A stretch of 64,000 bases of DNA from Roseburia_C sp900315735 (GTDB lineage: Bacteria; Bacillota; Clostridia; Lachnospirales; Lachnospiraceae): NCBI GenBank assembly GCA_052118425.1, contig JBQKHF010000003.1; one strand, written 5' to 3'. The notes below the pieces were generated by a model. That model ran no database searches. It saw only the letters and a program-made list of their open reading frames with translations, and had not been told where the DNA came from. The translations under genes were made by a program, and so were the position numbers. Below are positions 24,735-33,148 of this stretch, piece after piece. The stretch's first letter is position 1, and every line of letters begins with the position of its first letter.

Positions 24735-27068
24735 ATGAAGATGAGAAAGCAGAAAATTCGTCAGGAAAAGCCAGAAGAAATGCAGGAAACTCAGCAGCTT
24801 GCGCCAGAGGGAATGGAAGAAAGTAAGCCGTTGAAAGCAAAGAAAGAGAAGCCGAAAAAGGAACGGATAAAGAAGGAAAAGGGAAAGAAACCGAAAGTAA
24901 GCCGTGCAGACAGAAAGGAACGACCAAAGAAAGAAGAACGGCCGAAGAAAGAGCGGATTAAGAAGGAAAGACCGGCAAAACAGGCAAAGAGAAAACCGCA
25001 GACAAGAAATGCAAAAGTGAATGGAAAGACCGCGAAGGATAAGGGAATGGGATTTCGTGGTATCCAGGTAAAATTAATCAGTGCGTTTATGATACCAGTT
25101 GTGCTGTTTGTTATTATCGGTTTTATGATTTATTCAAAGAGCAGTTCTACCTTAAATAGTACATATGAAGCATCTGCCAATACCAGTGTTAGTACATTGG
25201 AAGAATATCTCGGACTTGGTTTTGAGAATATTGAGCTGATGGCAACACGACTTTCTATTAACTCGGCAGTAACCAATTATTATACCGGTGCAGAAGGAAA
25301 GTCAGAGTCTATGCTGATGGATGCCAAGCTTGCCATGAGTAATGAATCTACCGCAGATAAATTCATAGACCATATTATTATCTGCGCAAAGAGCGGAACC
25401 GCCTGCAGTGAAAAGGGTGCAATCCGCGGAGATGTATATAATGCATTTATTGAATCTGACGAAGGCAAGAAGGTAGAAGAAAACATTGGAATGGGAAGCA
25501 TGTGGATCAGCAGCCATCCATCCATTGATGAAGTAACCGGATATGACAGTGACGAGTATGCATTATCTCTTATTACCGTCCTTAAAAATAACAGTAATAA
25601 AGCGGTTGGATATATTATAATTGATGTTAAGACAAGCTTTATTCAGGATATTTTAGACAATGCCCAGATTAGTGATAACAGTATCAAAGGCTTTGTATTA
25701 GAAGATGGAAGTCAGGTATTAAGCGGTGACAGCGATATAAAATTTGCCGATACTGATTTTTATCAGGAAGCATTAGCCGGAGATAATCTTGAGGGTTCCA
25801 AGGAAGTATCTTATGAAGGTGCTGATTATCTGTTTACATATAGCAAGATTGAAGGAACAAATATGCTGGTATGTGCTATGGTTCCGCAGAAGGAGATTAT
25901 GGCAGGTGCGCAGGCAATTCTTCGATATACATTATTTGCCGTAGCAATATGTGCAGTCATTGCGATTGTGGTAGGTTCTATTCTTGCAAGCGGAATTTCC
26001 AAAGCAATCCGCAAAGTAAACCGTGTCTTAAAGAAGACCTCCGATGGAGATTTGACCGGACAGATCAGCATGAAGCGTAAGGATGAATTTAACGTATTGT
26101 CATCCAGTATTACCAATATGATTGGCAGTATGAAAGATTTGATTCTGAAGATGACAAATGTCAGCGGTCATGTTTCTGATTCTGCAGTACAGGTAGGAAC
26201 CAACTCCGAAGTTTTATTAGAGGTAACGAAAGATATTACAGAAGCAGTAGATTATATCAACAGTGGTATTTCACAGCAGGCACAGGATACGGAAAGCTGT
26301 CTGGAGCAGATGAATGGTCTGGCAGAAAGAATCAATGTTGTGCATGAGAATACCGATGAAATCAGTGCAATTGCGCAGGAAGCTCAGGAAGCAATTGAAA
26401 ATGGTATGATTATCGTAGCAAACCTTGGTGAAAAAGTTCAGGGTACAACCGAGGTAACAGAGACTATTATTCAGGAAATCAGTGAACTGAGTAAAGAATC
26501 CATTGCAATTAACAGTATCATTGGAACTATCAATGAAATTGCAGAGCAGACGAACCTTCTGTCCTTAAATGCATCCATTGAGGCGGCAAGAGCAGGCGAA
26601 GCCGGAAGAGGATTTGCAGTAGTTTCTGAAGAAATCCGTAAACTGGCAGAGCAGTCCGGAAATGCAGGTAATAAGATTGGTGAAATTATCAATCATATTC
26701 AGGAACGTCTGTCAGCTACCATTGAGACCGCAGGTCTTGCAGGTGAGAGCGTTGCATTCCAGACAGAAGCTTTGAACAATACCGTTGAAGTATTTAAGAA
26801 TATCAGTCAGCAGGTAAGCAAGCTGGCAGAGGACGTTGAGAAGATTACCCAGAGTGTAGGCGGTATCGAACAGGCTAAGGAAGATACCATGAATGCCATC
26901 GAAAGCATTTCAACCACCTCTAACCAGACGGAATCTGCATCTGAAGAACTTGCCCGCAGTACTGAGAAGCAGTTGCAGGCAGTAGAAGTATTGAATGATG
27001 CCGTAAAACAGCTCCAGATGGATGCAGAGGATCTGGATACATCGGTAAGTATCTTCAAGGTACAGTAA
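24735..27068 (+). CDS. methyl-accepting chemotaxis protein with a long basic cytoplasmic N-terminus
   Basis: About 777 residues. After a 90-100-residue lysine/arginine/glutamate-rich segment with repeated KKERIKKE-type stretches come a transmembrane helix (ISAFMIPVVLFVIIGFMIY), a dCache-like extracellular sensor, a second helix (near residue 405), a HAMP domain, and the cytoplasmic signalling domain. The conserved hairpin tip is in NEIAEQTNLLSLNASIEAAR and GRGFAVVSEEIRKLAEQSG. It relays a stimulus to CheA/CheW. The start is uncertain: ATG 24735 has GGGG upstream, GTG 24669 is weaker. The basic leader is unusual for the family. Confidence 0.88.
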   Translation: MKMRKQKIRQEKPEEMQETQQLAPEGMEESKPLKAKKEKPKKERIKKEKGKKPKVSRADRKERPKKEERPKKERIKKERPAKQAKRKPQTRNAKVNGKTAKDKGMGFRGIQVKLISAFMIPVVLFVIIGFMIYSKSSSTLNSTYEASANTSVSTLEEYLGLGFENIELMATRLSINSAVTNYYTGAEGKSESMLMDAKLAMSNESTADKFIDHIIICAKSGTACSEKGAIRGDVYNAFIESDEGKKVEENIGMGSMWISSHPSIDEVTGYDSDEYALSLITVLKNNSNKAVGYIIIDVKTSFIQDILDNAQISDNSIKGFVLEDGSQVLSGDSDIKFADTDFYQEALAGDNLEGSKEVSYEGADYLFTYSKIEGTNMLVCAMVPQKEIMAGAQAILRYTLFAVAICAVIAIVVGSILASGISKAIRKVNRVLKKTSDGDLTGQISMKRKDEFNVLSSSITNMIGSMKDLILKMTNVSGHVSDSAVQVGTNSEVLLEVTKDITEAVDYINSGISQQAQDTESCLEQMNGLAERINVVHENTDEISAIAQEAQEAIENGMIIVANLGEKVQGTTEVTETIIQEISELSKESIAINSIIGTINEIAEQTNLLSLNASIEAARAGEAGRGFAVVSEEIRKLAEQSGNAGNKIGEIINHIQERLSATIETAGLAGESVAFQTEALNNTVEVFKNISQQVSKLAEDVEKITQSVGGIEQAKEDTMNAIESISTTSNQTESASEELARSTEKQLQAVEVLNDAVKQLQMDAEDLDTSVSIFKVQ

Positions 27069-27172
27069 GCAGGCGTGTGACAGAATATTTCAAAATAGAA
27101 GTGTTTTATGACGGAAGCATTTTAAAAGTAGATCACTTTGTAATGAAAACATATGCAGGGATAAGAAATATA

Positions 27173-27205
27173 ATCCGGTAGTCAGAATCTGACTGCCGGA
27201 TTTTT
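27173..27205 (+). terminator. terminator of the chemoreceptor gene
   Basis: ATCCGGTAGTCAG (27173-27185) and CTGACTGCCGGAT (27189-27201) form a 13-bp stem with a 3-nt loop, then TTTTC. Confidence 0.9.
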
Positions 27206-27230
27206 CAATAGCTAAGTGTCTGTAAAGAAC

Positions 27231-27259
27231 TTGCTATACTTTTAAAAGATAGATATAAT
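27231..27259 (+). promoter_or_regulatory. promoter of the acyltransferase gene
   Basis: TTGCTA (27231-27236), a 17-bp spacer and a perfect TATAAT (27254-27259), 39 bp before the ATG. Confidence 0.65.
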
Positions 27260-27297
27260 TATTTGTAAATGAAAAGGATAGGGAGAATGGGAAATTT

Positions 27298-28371
27298 ATG
27301 ATAGTTTGTAAACAAAAACAGAAAAAAGAAAGAATATATGGACTAGATTTTTTGAGAGCAATTGCTGCACTTGGTATTATTGCACATCATTTTAGCGGAG
27401 AACTGAAGCTTAGAGATGTAAAAATGAATCATTGGTTATTTCAAACTTATCCAAATGGTTCCTTTGGTCTGTTGCTGGTTACATGGTTTTTTATTTTATC
27501 AGGTATGGCATTACGAATGAATTATTCCCGTCTTTCGTTAAAGGATTTGAAAGCATATTTCTATAAGAGATTTAAAACCATTTTTCCGATGTTTTGGATA
27601 GCTTGGTTTATTTGTTACATACAAAATGTTTTGCGAAATGGAATGCTATTTTATAATGGAAATCCATTGCGGTTATTGTGGACATTATTTGGTCTGGACG
27701 GATATGTGGCTTTACGGTATCCGACATATTATAATATCGGCGAATGGTTCTTAGGGGCATTGGTACTTGTATACATTTTATATCCGTTGATTCTGAAAAT
27801 ATATAACAAAAATCGGTTGGTAACGATTGGTGGCTTATGCGTGCTTTTTTTGCTAGTAGACAAGTATCACATTTCCATTCAGACAGGACCATTTAGGAGT
27901 ATAACTAGCTGTGCGTTAAGTTGTGTGATTGGAATGCTAATTGCGGATGGATTGGAGAAACTGCAAAAGAAGTATGTAGATATATTGACATTGGTAATAT
28001 TTGGAGTATATTTATTTGTTCCACTTTCAATATGCAAAAATGTAAATGTCAGTGTACACATTTTCGGAGCAATTGGCTTTGTTGTAGTAATGAATCTTGG
28101 AAATTGGATAATGAAAAGTAAAATCTTATATCATATTTTTGACATGATAAGTAAATTGTCATATCCAATTTTCCTGCTTCAACATGTTATTATTCTTCAA
28201 GTGGTTGAAAGCGTATACCAAAAAAATTTAAATGAGGGTTTATATTTACTTTTACTATTAGTAACAATGATATTAGTTACTTTGGCTGCATGGGCATTAA
28301 AACAAATTGCAAATCCATTCATACAGTATTTGGATGCTAAAGTATGCAGCCTAATGAAAAGTCAAAAATAA
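27298..28371 (+). CDS. acyltransferase family 3 integral membrane protein
   Basis: 357 residues with about ten hydrophobic segments. The opening RIYGLDFLRAIAALGIIAHHF carries the conserved R and HH of the OafA/YrhL acyltransferase-3 family, which transfers acetyl or other acyl groups to cell-surface sugars across the membrane. The substrate cannot be inferred. Codon use is more AT-rich than in neighbouring genes, which suggests separate acquisition. It has its own promoter and stands alone between the chemoreceptor and the glycerol-phosphate dehydrogenase. Confidence 0.82.
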   Translation: MIVCKQKQKKERIYGLDFLRAIAALGIIAHHFSGELKLRDVKMNHWLFQTYPNGSFGLLLVTWFFILSGMALRMNYSRLSLKDLKAYFYKRFKTIFPMFWIAWFICYIQNVLRNGMLFYNGNPLRLLWTLFGLDGYVALRYPTYYNIGEWFLGALVLVYILYPLILKIYNKNRLVTIGGLCVLFLLVDKYHISIQTGPFRSITSCALSCVIGMLIADGLEKLQKKYVDILTLVIFGVYLFVPLSICKNVNVSVHIFGAIGFVVVMNLGNWIMKSKILYHIFDMISKLSYPIFLLQHVIILQVVESVYQKNLNEGLYLLLLLVTMILVTLAAWALKQIANPFIQYLDAKVCSLMKSQK

Positions 28372-28485
28372 AAATATGATTGCATAAAGCAAGTATGGAA
28401 ATAGATAAAATAAGATGAATATGTATATCAAATGAAGTAGATAAAAAGGATACAGATATAAAATGAAAAAAGAGGAGAAATAAAT

Positions 28486-29547
28486 ATGCAGACAGGAAAA
28501 GCAATTTCAGTTCCGGCAATTCTGAAAGTCGGAAATGGCACGTTAAATCAGCTGGGAAGTTATTTAAAGGGAGAAGGTCTAAAGCAGGTAGTTATTTTCC
28601 TTGGAAATGGTTTGATTGATATGTTTGGTGAGACTGTAATGGAATCACTGAAAAAAGAAGAAATTACAGTATTGGAGTATAGCGAACTGGATACCGTTGA
28701 TATTGATGATATTATAACGCTTGCATTTTCCATGCCGAATAAAACGCAGGCAGTTATTTCAATTGGTGGTGGAAAAGTAATCGATGCCGGAAAATATGCC
28801 GCATTTTTAAGAAATATTCCATTTATCAGCGTACCGACCTCCAGCTCCAGTGATGGATTTTCGAGTGCCAGCGCCTCCCTTTTGGTGCATGGCAAGAGAA
28901 CTTCGGTTCCGGCAAAACTGGCTTATGGCATTGTGGTGGATACGCAGATTATCCGCACGGCACCGGAGAAATTTATTTATTCCGGTATCGGAGATATGAT
29001 TTCAAAAATCACAGCATTATATGACTGGATTTATGAGGAAAAATGTGGTTACTCTACGGTAAATGATTTTGCGGTTATGATAGCGAAGAAAGCGGTGAAC
29101 AGTTTTGTCCGGACTCCATATCAGAGCATAAAGGATGAATTGTTTTTAAAAGAACTGGTGGATTCTCTAGCCATGAGCGGAATTGCCAATGAAATAGCCG
29201 GAAGCAGCGCACCGACCAGTGGAAGCGAGCATTTGATTTCCCACGCACTGGACAAATTATTGGAAGCACCACAGTTACACGGTATTCAGGTCGGCATTGC
29301 AACCTATATCATGAGCAAGGTACACAATCACAGATATGTGCGGGTACAGACCGTATTGGAAGAGACCGGATTTTTTGATTTTGCAGCAACACTTCAGATG
29401 AAAAAGAGCGATTTCCTTGCGGCAATTGATTTGGCACCGTCTATTAAGCCATTCCGTCACACTTACCTTCACGAAGAAAAATACCGGGAAGAAGCAAAGC
29501 GTCTGGTGAGAGAAGATGAAATCTTAAATCGTATATTGGTTGACTGA
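28486..29547 (+). CDS. egsA: sn-glycerol-1-phosphate dehydrogenase family (AraM/EgsA-like)
   Basis: 353 residues in the iron-containing alcohol dehydrogenase-like fold: nucleotide-binding SIGGGKVIDAGKYAA, conserved SVPTSSSSDGFSS, and metal-binding residues in the IGDMISK, GSEHLISHALD and QLHGIQVG regions. Members reduce dihydroxyacetone phosphate to glycerol-1-phosphate, used for archaeal lipids and, in Bacillus, for heptaprenylglycerol phosphate. The bacterial role here is unclear. AGAGGAGAAA precedes the ATG. It lies inside the split spoVA region with no obvious link to sporulation. Confidence 0.85.
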   Translation: MQTGKAISVPAILKVGNGTLNQLGSYLKGEGLKQVVIFLGNGLIDMFGETVMESLKKEEITVLEYSELDTVDIDDIITLAFSMPNKTQAVISIGGGKVIDAGKYAAFLRNIPFISVPTSSSSDGFSSASASLLVHGKRTSVPAKLAYGIVVDTQIIRTAPEKFIYSGIGDMISKITALYDWIYEEKCGYSTVNDFAVMIAKKAVNSFVRTPYQSIKDELFLKELVDSLAMSGIANEIAGSSAPTSGSEHLISHALDKLLEAPQLHGIQVGIATYIMSKVHNHRYVRVQTVLEETGFFDFAATLQMKKSDFLAAIDLAPSIKPFRHTYLHEEKYREEAKRLVREDEILNRILVD

Positions 29548-29562
29548 CATTCATAAGGAACT

Positions 29563-29583
29563 GCCGGGCATCCGTAAGAAGCT
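29563..29583 (+). repeat. copy 1 of a dispersed intergenic repeat
   Basis: GCC, three bases, then CATCCGTAAGAAGCT (29569-29583). The same 15-mer recurs exactly at 51294-51308, and with two changes at 62617-62631, each time downstream of a plus-strand gene and in the same orientation. Confidence 0.6.
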
Positions 29584-29593
29584 ACCGGTGTAT

Positions 29594-29622
29594 GTATAAA
29601 AGAAACAATTTTTGCCATACTA
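29594..29622 (+). promoter_or_regulatory. sigma-G-type promoter of spoVAC
   Basis: GTATA (29594-29598), a 17-bp spacer and CATACTA (29616-29622), 36 bp before the spoVAC ATG. The -10 and the spacing are identical to the site before the spoVAA operon. Confidence 0.6.
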
Positions 29623-29658
29623 AGAGAAAAATATTATATTATTTAGGAAGGTTTTAGC

Positions 29659-30183
29659 ATGGCAAAAAGTGAATCAGAAAAAGATATGCGACAAAAAAAT
29701 GAAAATCTGAATAAAACAGTACAGGAGCAGGATGTTGCGGAAAGAAACCAGGCATATAACGAATATGTAAAGCAGGTAACACCAACGCATAATCTTGCCC
29801 TGAAAATGTTAAAAGCATTTGTGACCGGCGGAATTATTTGTTGTATTGGCCAGGTGATTTTAAATATTGCACAGAACGCAGGACTGGATAAAGATACTTC
29901 CGGCGGCTGGTGCAGTATGATCCTTGTCCTCATGAGCGTAATTCTTACCGGTCTTAATATTTATCCATCAATTGCAAAATTTGGCGGGGCAGGAGCCCTC
30001 GTTCCAATTACCGGATTTGCCAATTCAGTGGCGGCTCCTGCCATCGAATTCAAAAAGGAAGGTCAGGTTTTTGGGATTGGCTGCAAAATTTTTACCATTG
30101 CGGGTCCGGTAATCCTTTATGGAATCTTTACAAGCTGGCTACTTGGGGTCATATACTGGATATATCAGCTGATAGCGAAGTAG
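29659..30183 (+). CDS. spoVAC: stage V sporulation protein AC
   Basis: 174 residues. A charged N-terminal stretch of about 45 residues is followed by membrane segments with the SpoVAC motifs YVKQVTPTHNLALKMLKAF, GGIICCIGQVILNIA, GLNIYPSIAKFGGAGALVPI and TGFANSVAAPAIEFK. In Bacillus SpoVAC is a mechanosensitive channel of the spore inner membrane through which dipicolinate passes. AGGAAGG precedes the ATG and a sigma-G-type promoter lies upstream. It is separated from spoVAD by a repeat array and a reverse-strand gene. Confidence 0.93.
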   Translation: MAKSESEKDMRQKNENLNKTVQEQDVAERNQAYNEYVKQVTPTHNLALKMLKAFVTGGIICCIGQVILNIAQNAGLDKDTSGGWCSMILVLMSVILTGLNIYPSIAKFGGAGALVPITGFANSVAAPAIEFKKEGQVFGIGCKIFTIAGPVILYGIFTSWLLGVIYWIYQLIAK

Positions 30184-30252
30184 ATGGGAAGGGTGTGAGC
30201 CACAGTCGAAAATCAGATACAGCAGTGAAACAAAGTTGTGGCAGCGACCCCA

Positions 30253-30612
30253 GCCGTGTTCTGTGGTAAATTGGGCAAAAATGTTGAGAAACAAGAGAAT
30301 TTTGCCCAAAAGAAGTAGAAAAGAGAGACTTCACCAAGGAAGAGGAGCCGTGTTCGGTGGTAGATTGGGCAAAATCATTGTGAAATAAGAGTGTTTTGCC
30401 CAAAAGAAGTAGAAAAGCAAGACTTTATCAAGGAAGAGGAGCCGTGTCCCGCGGTAAATTGGGCAAAATCATTGTGAAATAAGAGTGTTTTGCCCAAAAG
30501 AAGTAGAAAAGCAAGATTTTATCAAGGAAGAGGAGCCGTGTCCCGCGGTAAATTGGGCAAAATCGTTGAGAAACAAGAGAGTTTTGCCCAAAAGGAGAAG
30601 AAAAACAAATTC
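30253..30612. repeat. four tandem copies of a 94-bp hairpin-forming repeat
   Basis: Units start at 30253, 30347, 30441 and 30535, each beginning GCCGTGT, with a period of exactly 94 bp; units 2-4 are nearly identical and the fourth is incomplete. Each unit holds an inverted repeat TTGGGCAAAA/TTTTGCCCAA around a loop of about 20 bases. The period is not a multiple of three and no frame is kept open, so it is not a protein repeat. It fills the 446-bp gap between spoVAC and the reverse-strand gene at 30630; bases 30184-30252 hold nothing I recognise. Confidence 0.85.
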
Positions 30613-30629
30613 ACAAAGTCAGCTTCCCG

Positions 30630-31523
30630 CTAATCCCCAAAATAGTAATGAATTAATTGCTCGGCATAAGCAGAATCAAAGGGATGCTCACTTGTTTCAT
30701 AAGTAGTAATTAATTGAATGGATGGGATAATGTTATGTGCGGTGTAAAGCTGAAGCTTGGAAAAGACATTCTTTCGATAAGAAGGAAAATCCATCAGACC
30801 AAAATGCTCCCAGTAATAAAATGCTCCTGTTTTAGGATGACGAAGCGTGAAATCAGGGTGCAGGGTAGTTTCGCCTAAACACAGTGCACATTCATAACGA
30901 AAAGGAATACGGTTATGTGAGAGCAGTGTTGCAATCAGTGCTTCTGATTTGGAACGGACCATCAGACCGGAAGCAGATTTGTGAATCCGTTGTTCCGGGT
31001 ATTTGATATTGTATTCAAAATCAGCATTCATCCATTGATTTAATTCTGTGGAAATGGGTTGGAGGACAGTGTGAAATAATTCACAATAGGGAGAAGATTC
31101 TTGAAAAAGAGTTTCAATTTTAGAAGGATGTGAGGCAAGGGTGTCAATACAGGTGCGGATTGTCTGTCGCTCAAAAGAGAGGGACTGCAGTTTTAGTTCT
31201 AAATATTTTTTCCGGGCCATGACTTGAGCAAAATTTTTCTCTTTCTTGGGAATATAAAACTGTTGGGATAGAAGTTGATGATACCACTTGGTATAGTTGC
31301 CATTGTGGGTACAATAAAGAGTGCCGGGTGGCAGAGTGGAAAGTTCATCCTGAATGGCAGAGATTTGCTCCGTAAGATTCTTATAATGAGATAATAGTTT
31401 ATTATAGATGTCAGTTTCTCCTTTCTCAAAAAGTTCAATGGAAATATTGAAAAATGTTGAAATTAATTGCTGCCATGGATTTATTACAGCATAACCGTAG
31501 ATAGAAGTAAAGAAAAGAAACAT
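30630..31523 (-). CDS. PD-(D/E)XK nuclease-like protein of unknown function
   Basis: 297 residues. The N-terminal half is helical and charged (KNLTEQISAIQDELSTLPPG, then KKYLELKLQSLSFERQ). The C-terminal half has a restriction-endonuclease-like pattern: VRSKSEALIATLLS (Glu), LHPDFTLRHPKTG (Asp), YYWEHFGLMD (Glu), though the usual final lysine is not evident. I recall similar uncharacterised proteins in Lachnospiraceae. Only ATG 31523 is available and it has no ribosome site. A good AAAGGAG (31424-31418) sits just before the conserved part with no ATG, GTG or TTG after it, so the native start may be lost or unusual. It lies between spoVAC and spoVAD, reading the opposite way. Confidence 0.6.
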   Translation of the reverse strand: MFLFFTSIYGYAVINPWQQLISTFFNISIELFEKGETDIYNKLLSHYKNLTEQISAIQDELSTLPPGTLYCTHNGNYTKWYHQLLSQQFYIPKKEKNFAQVMARKKYLELKLQSLSFERQTIRTCIDTLASHPSKIETLFQESSPYCELFHTVLQPISTELNQWMNADFEYNIKYPEQRIHKSASGLMVRSKSEALIATLLSHNRIPFRYECALCLGETTLHPDFTLRHPKTGAFYYWEHFGLMDFPSYRKNVFSKLQLYTAHNIIPSIQLITTYETSEHPFDSAYAEQLIHYYFGD

Positions 31524-31591
31524 GAAAAATTTCTGAAAAATACATAAAATACCAGAACCTGGACATGCTAATCACAAAAAGGAGTGATGAC

Positions 31592-32605
31592 ATGTCTGAG
31601 GTAAAGGGAAAACAGAGTCTTCGCTTTGCGAAGACTCCTTTTATTTTAAATTCGGCATCGGTGGTCGGAAAGAAAGAAGGAGAAGGACCGCTGGGGGAGT
31701 ATTTTGATGTAATTGGAAATGATGACAAATTTGGATGTGAGTCCTGGGAAGAAGCAGAAAGTACCTTGCAGAAGGAAGCCGCAACGCTGGCACTGGGAAA
31801 AGCAGGGCTTACGCCGGAAGAAATCCGTTATATTTTTGCAGGAGATTTGTTAGGGCAGACCATAGCAACATCATTTGGACTTCTTGACTTTGAAATTCCG
31901 CTGTTTGGTGTGTATGGAGCCTGCTCCACGGCAGGGGAATCCATGTCGCTTGGAGCAATGTGCGTGGCGGCGGGATTTGCGGAAAATGTCCTGACTCTTA
32001 CATCCAGTCATTTTGCCAGTGCAGAGAAACAGTTCCGATTTCCGCTGGAATATGGAAATCAGCGTCCCATGTCGGCTACCTGGACGGTTACCGGAAGTGG
32101 TGCCTATGTATTGTCCACCCAGCGGACCCATGTGAAAATCAGTGGAATTACCACCGGGAAAATTGTGGACTATGGAATACATGATTCTTTAAATATGGGA
32201 GCGGCGATGGCACCGGCAGCAGCAGATACTATAGCTGCACATTTTGAGGATTTTGGAAGCCAGCCGGAAGAATATGACCGCATCATAACCGGAGATTTGG
32301 GAACCGTCGGACAGGAAATTTTATTTGATTTGCTAAAGAAAAAGGGCTTTGACATAGAGAAAAACCATTCGGATTGCGGAATTGAAATTTTTGATGCAAA
32401 AGAGCAGGATACGGATGCCGGTGGAAGTGGCTGTGGCTGCAGTGCTTCCGTTTTATCCGCTTACTTTCTGCCGAAAATTATTTCTGGGGAGTGGAAAAAG
32501 GTGCTATTTGTGCCAACCGGAGCACTGCTTTCTACGGTAAGTTATAACGAAGGGAAAAATGTACCGGGAATTGCACATGGAGTGTTATTAGAGCATGAGC
32601 CATAA
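31592..32605 (+). CDS. spoVAD: stage V sporulation protein AD
   Basis: 337 residues with a thiolase-like fold. Conserved stretches include KTPFILNSASVVGKKEGEGP, FAGDLLGQ, FGVYGACSTAGESM (the Cys position), GSGAYV, NMGAAMAPAAADTI, GDLGTVG, GGSGCGCSASV and VPTGALLS. SpoVAD binds dipicolinate and is needed for its uptake by the forespore. The ATG at 31592 follows AAAAGGAG. A weak sigma-G-like pair (ACATA and CATGCTA, 31542-31570) lies upstream. A strong hairpin sits within the first codons. Confidence 0.95.
   Translation: MSEVKGKQSLRFAKTPFILNSASVVGKKEGEGPLGEYFDVIGNDDKFGCESWEEAESTLQKEAATLALGKAGLTPEEIRYIFAGDLLGQTIATSFGLLDFEIPLFGVYGACSTAGESMSLGAMCVAAGFAENVLTLTSSHFASAEKQFRFPLEYGNQRPMSATWTVTGSGAYVLSTQRTHVKISGITTGKIVDYGIHDSLNMGAAMAPAAADTIAAHFEDFGSQPEEYDRIITGDLGTVGQEILFDLLKKKGFDIEKNHSDCGIEIFDAKEQDTDAGGSGCGCSASVLSAYFLPKIISGEWKKVLFVPTGALLSTVSYNEGKNVPGIAHGVLLEHEP
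31615..31647 (+). other. terminator-like hairpin inside the start of spoVAD
   Basis: GAGTCTTCGC (31615-31624) and GCGAAGACTC (31628-31637) form a perfect 10-bp stem with a 3-nt loop, followed by CTTTTATTTT. It occupies codons 8-18 of spoVAD. In any other place it would be read as an intrinsic terminator. Confidence 0.7.
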
Positions 32606-32791
32606 CAAAAGAGTTGCCGATGGGGCAGTATCGTGGATAAGGTAGTGATATTGGATAAGACAGCATTATGGAAGCAATGTGTGTAATGAACGTGATGGGG
32701 AAAAACATGTAGGCAAGCAATTGGATAGAAAGTAATAATAGTGTTGATAAGAATGATGTATAAAAATGCTGGAAGAAAGGAGAAGTAACAC

Positions 32792-33148
32792 ATGGATTAT
32801 GTGAATGCATTCTGGGTGGGAGGTCTGATTTGTGCCCTCTGCCAGATATTAATGGAAAAGACAAAAATGCAGCCGGGACGGATTATGGTGCTGTTAGTAT
32901 GCTCCGGTGCTGTTTTAGGAGCAATCGGCGTATATCCGCCTTTTGTGGAATTTGCCGGAGCGGGAGCCTCGGTGCCGTTGTTGGGTTTTGGCAACACACT
33001 GTTTAAGGGCATTAAGGAAGCAGTCGATACGGACGGATTTATTGGAATTTTCATGGGAGGATTTTCGGCAACGGCGGTAGGAATCTGTGCCGCACTGGTA
33101 TTTGCCTATCTTGCATCGTTGATATTTGAACCAAAGATGCGAAAGTAG
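32792..33148 (+). CDS. spoVAE: stage V sporulation protein AE (AEb type)
   Basis: 118 residues with four hydrophobic segments and SpoVAE motifs: AFWVGGLICALCQILMEKTK, GVYPPFVEFAGAGASVPLLG and FGNTLFKGIKEAV. It completes the AC-AD-AEb trio that is the core of the spore dipicolinate channel. GAAAGGAGAAG precedes the ATG. The 186-bp gap from spoVAD shows no promoter I trust. Confidence 0.92.
   Translation: MDYVNAFWVGGLICALCQILMEKTKMQPGRIMVLLVCSGAVLGAIGVYPPFVEFAGAGASVPLLGFGNTLFKGIKEAVDTDGFIGIFMGGFSATAVGICAALVFAYLASLIFEPKMRK

Noticed and set aside
24701..24826. small frame starting at ATG 24701 after GGGGAGAGAG
   Set aside because: It has a good ribosome site but lies mostly inside the chemoreceptor start in another frame and has no protein-like pattern; kept only as a possible leader peptide.
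30253..30612. CRISPR array
   Set aside because: The whole 94-bp unit repeats, with no variable spacers, and no cas genes are nearby.
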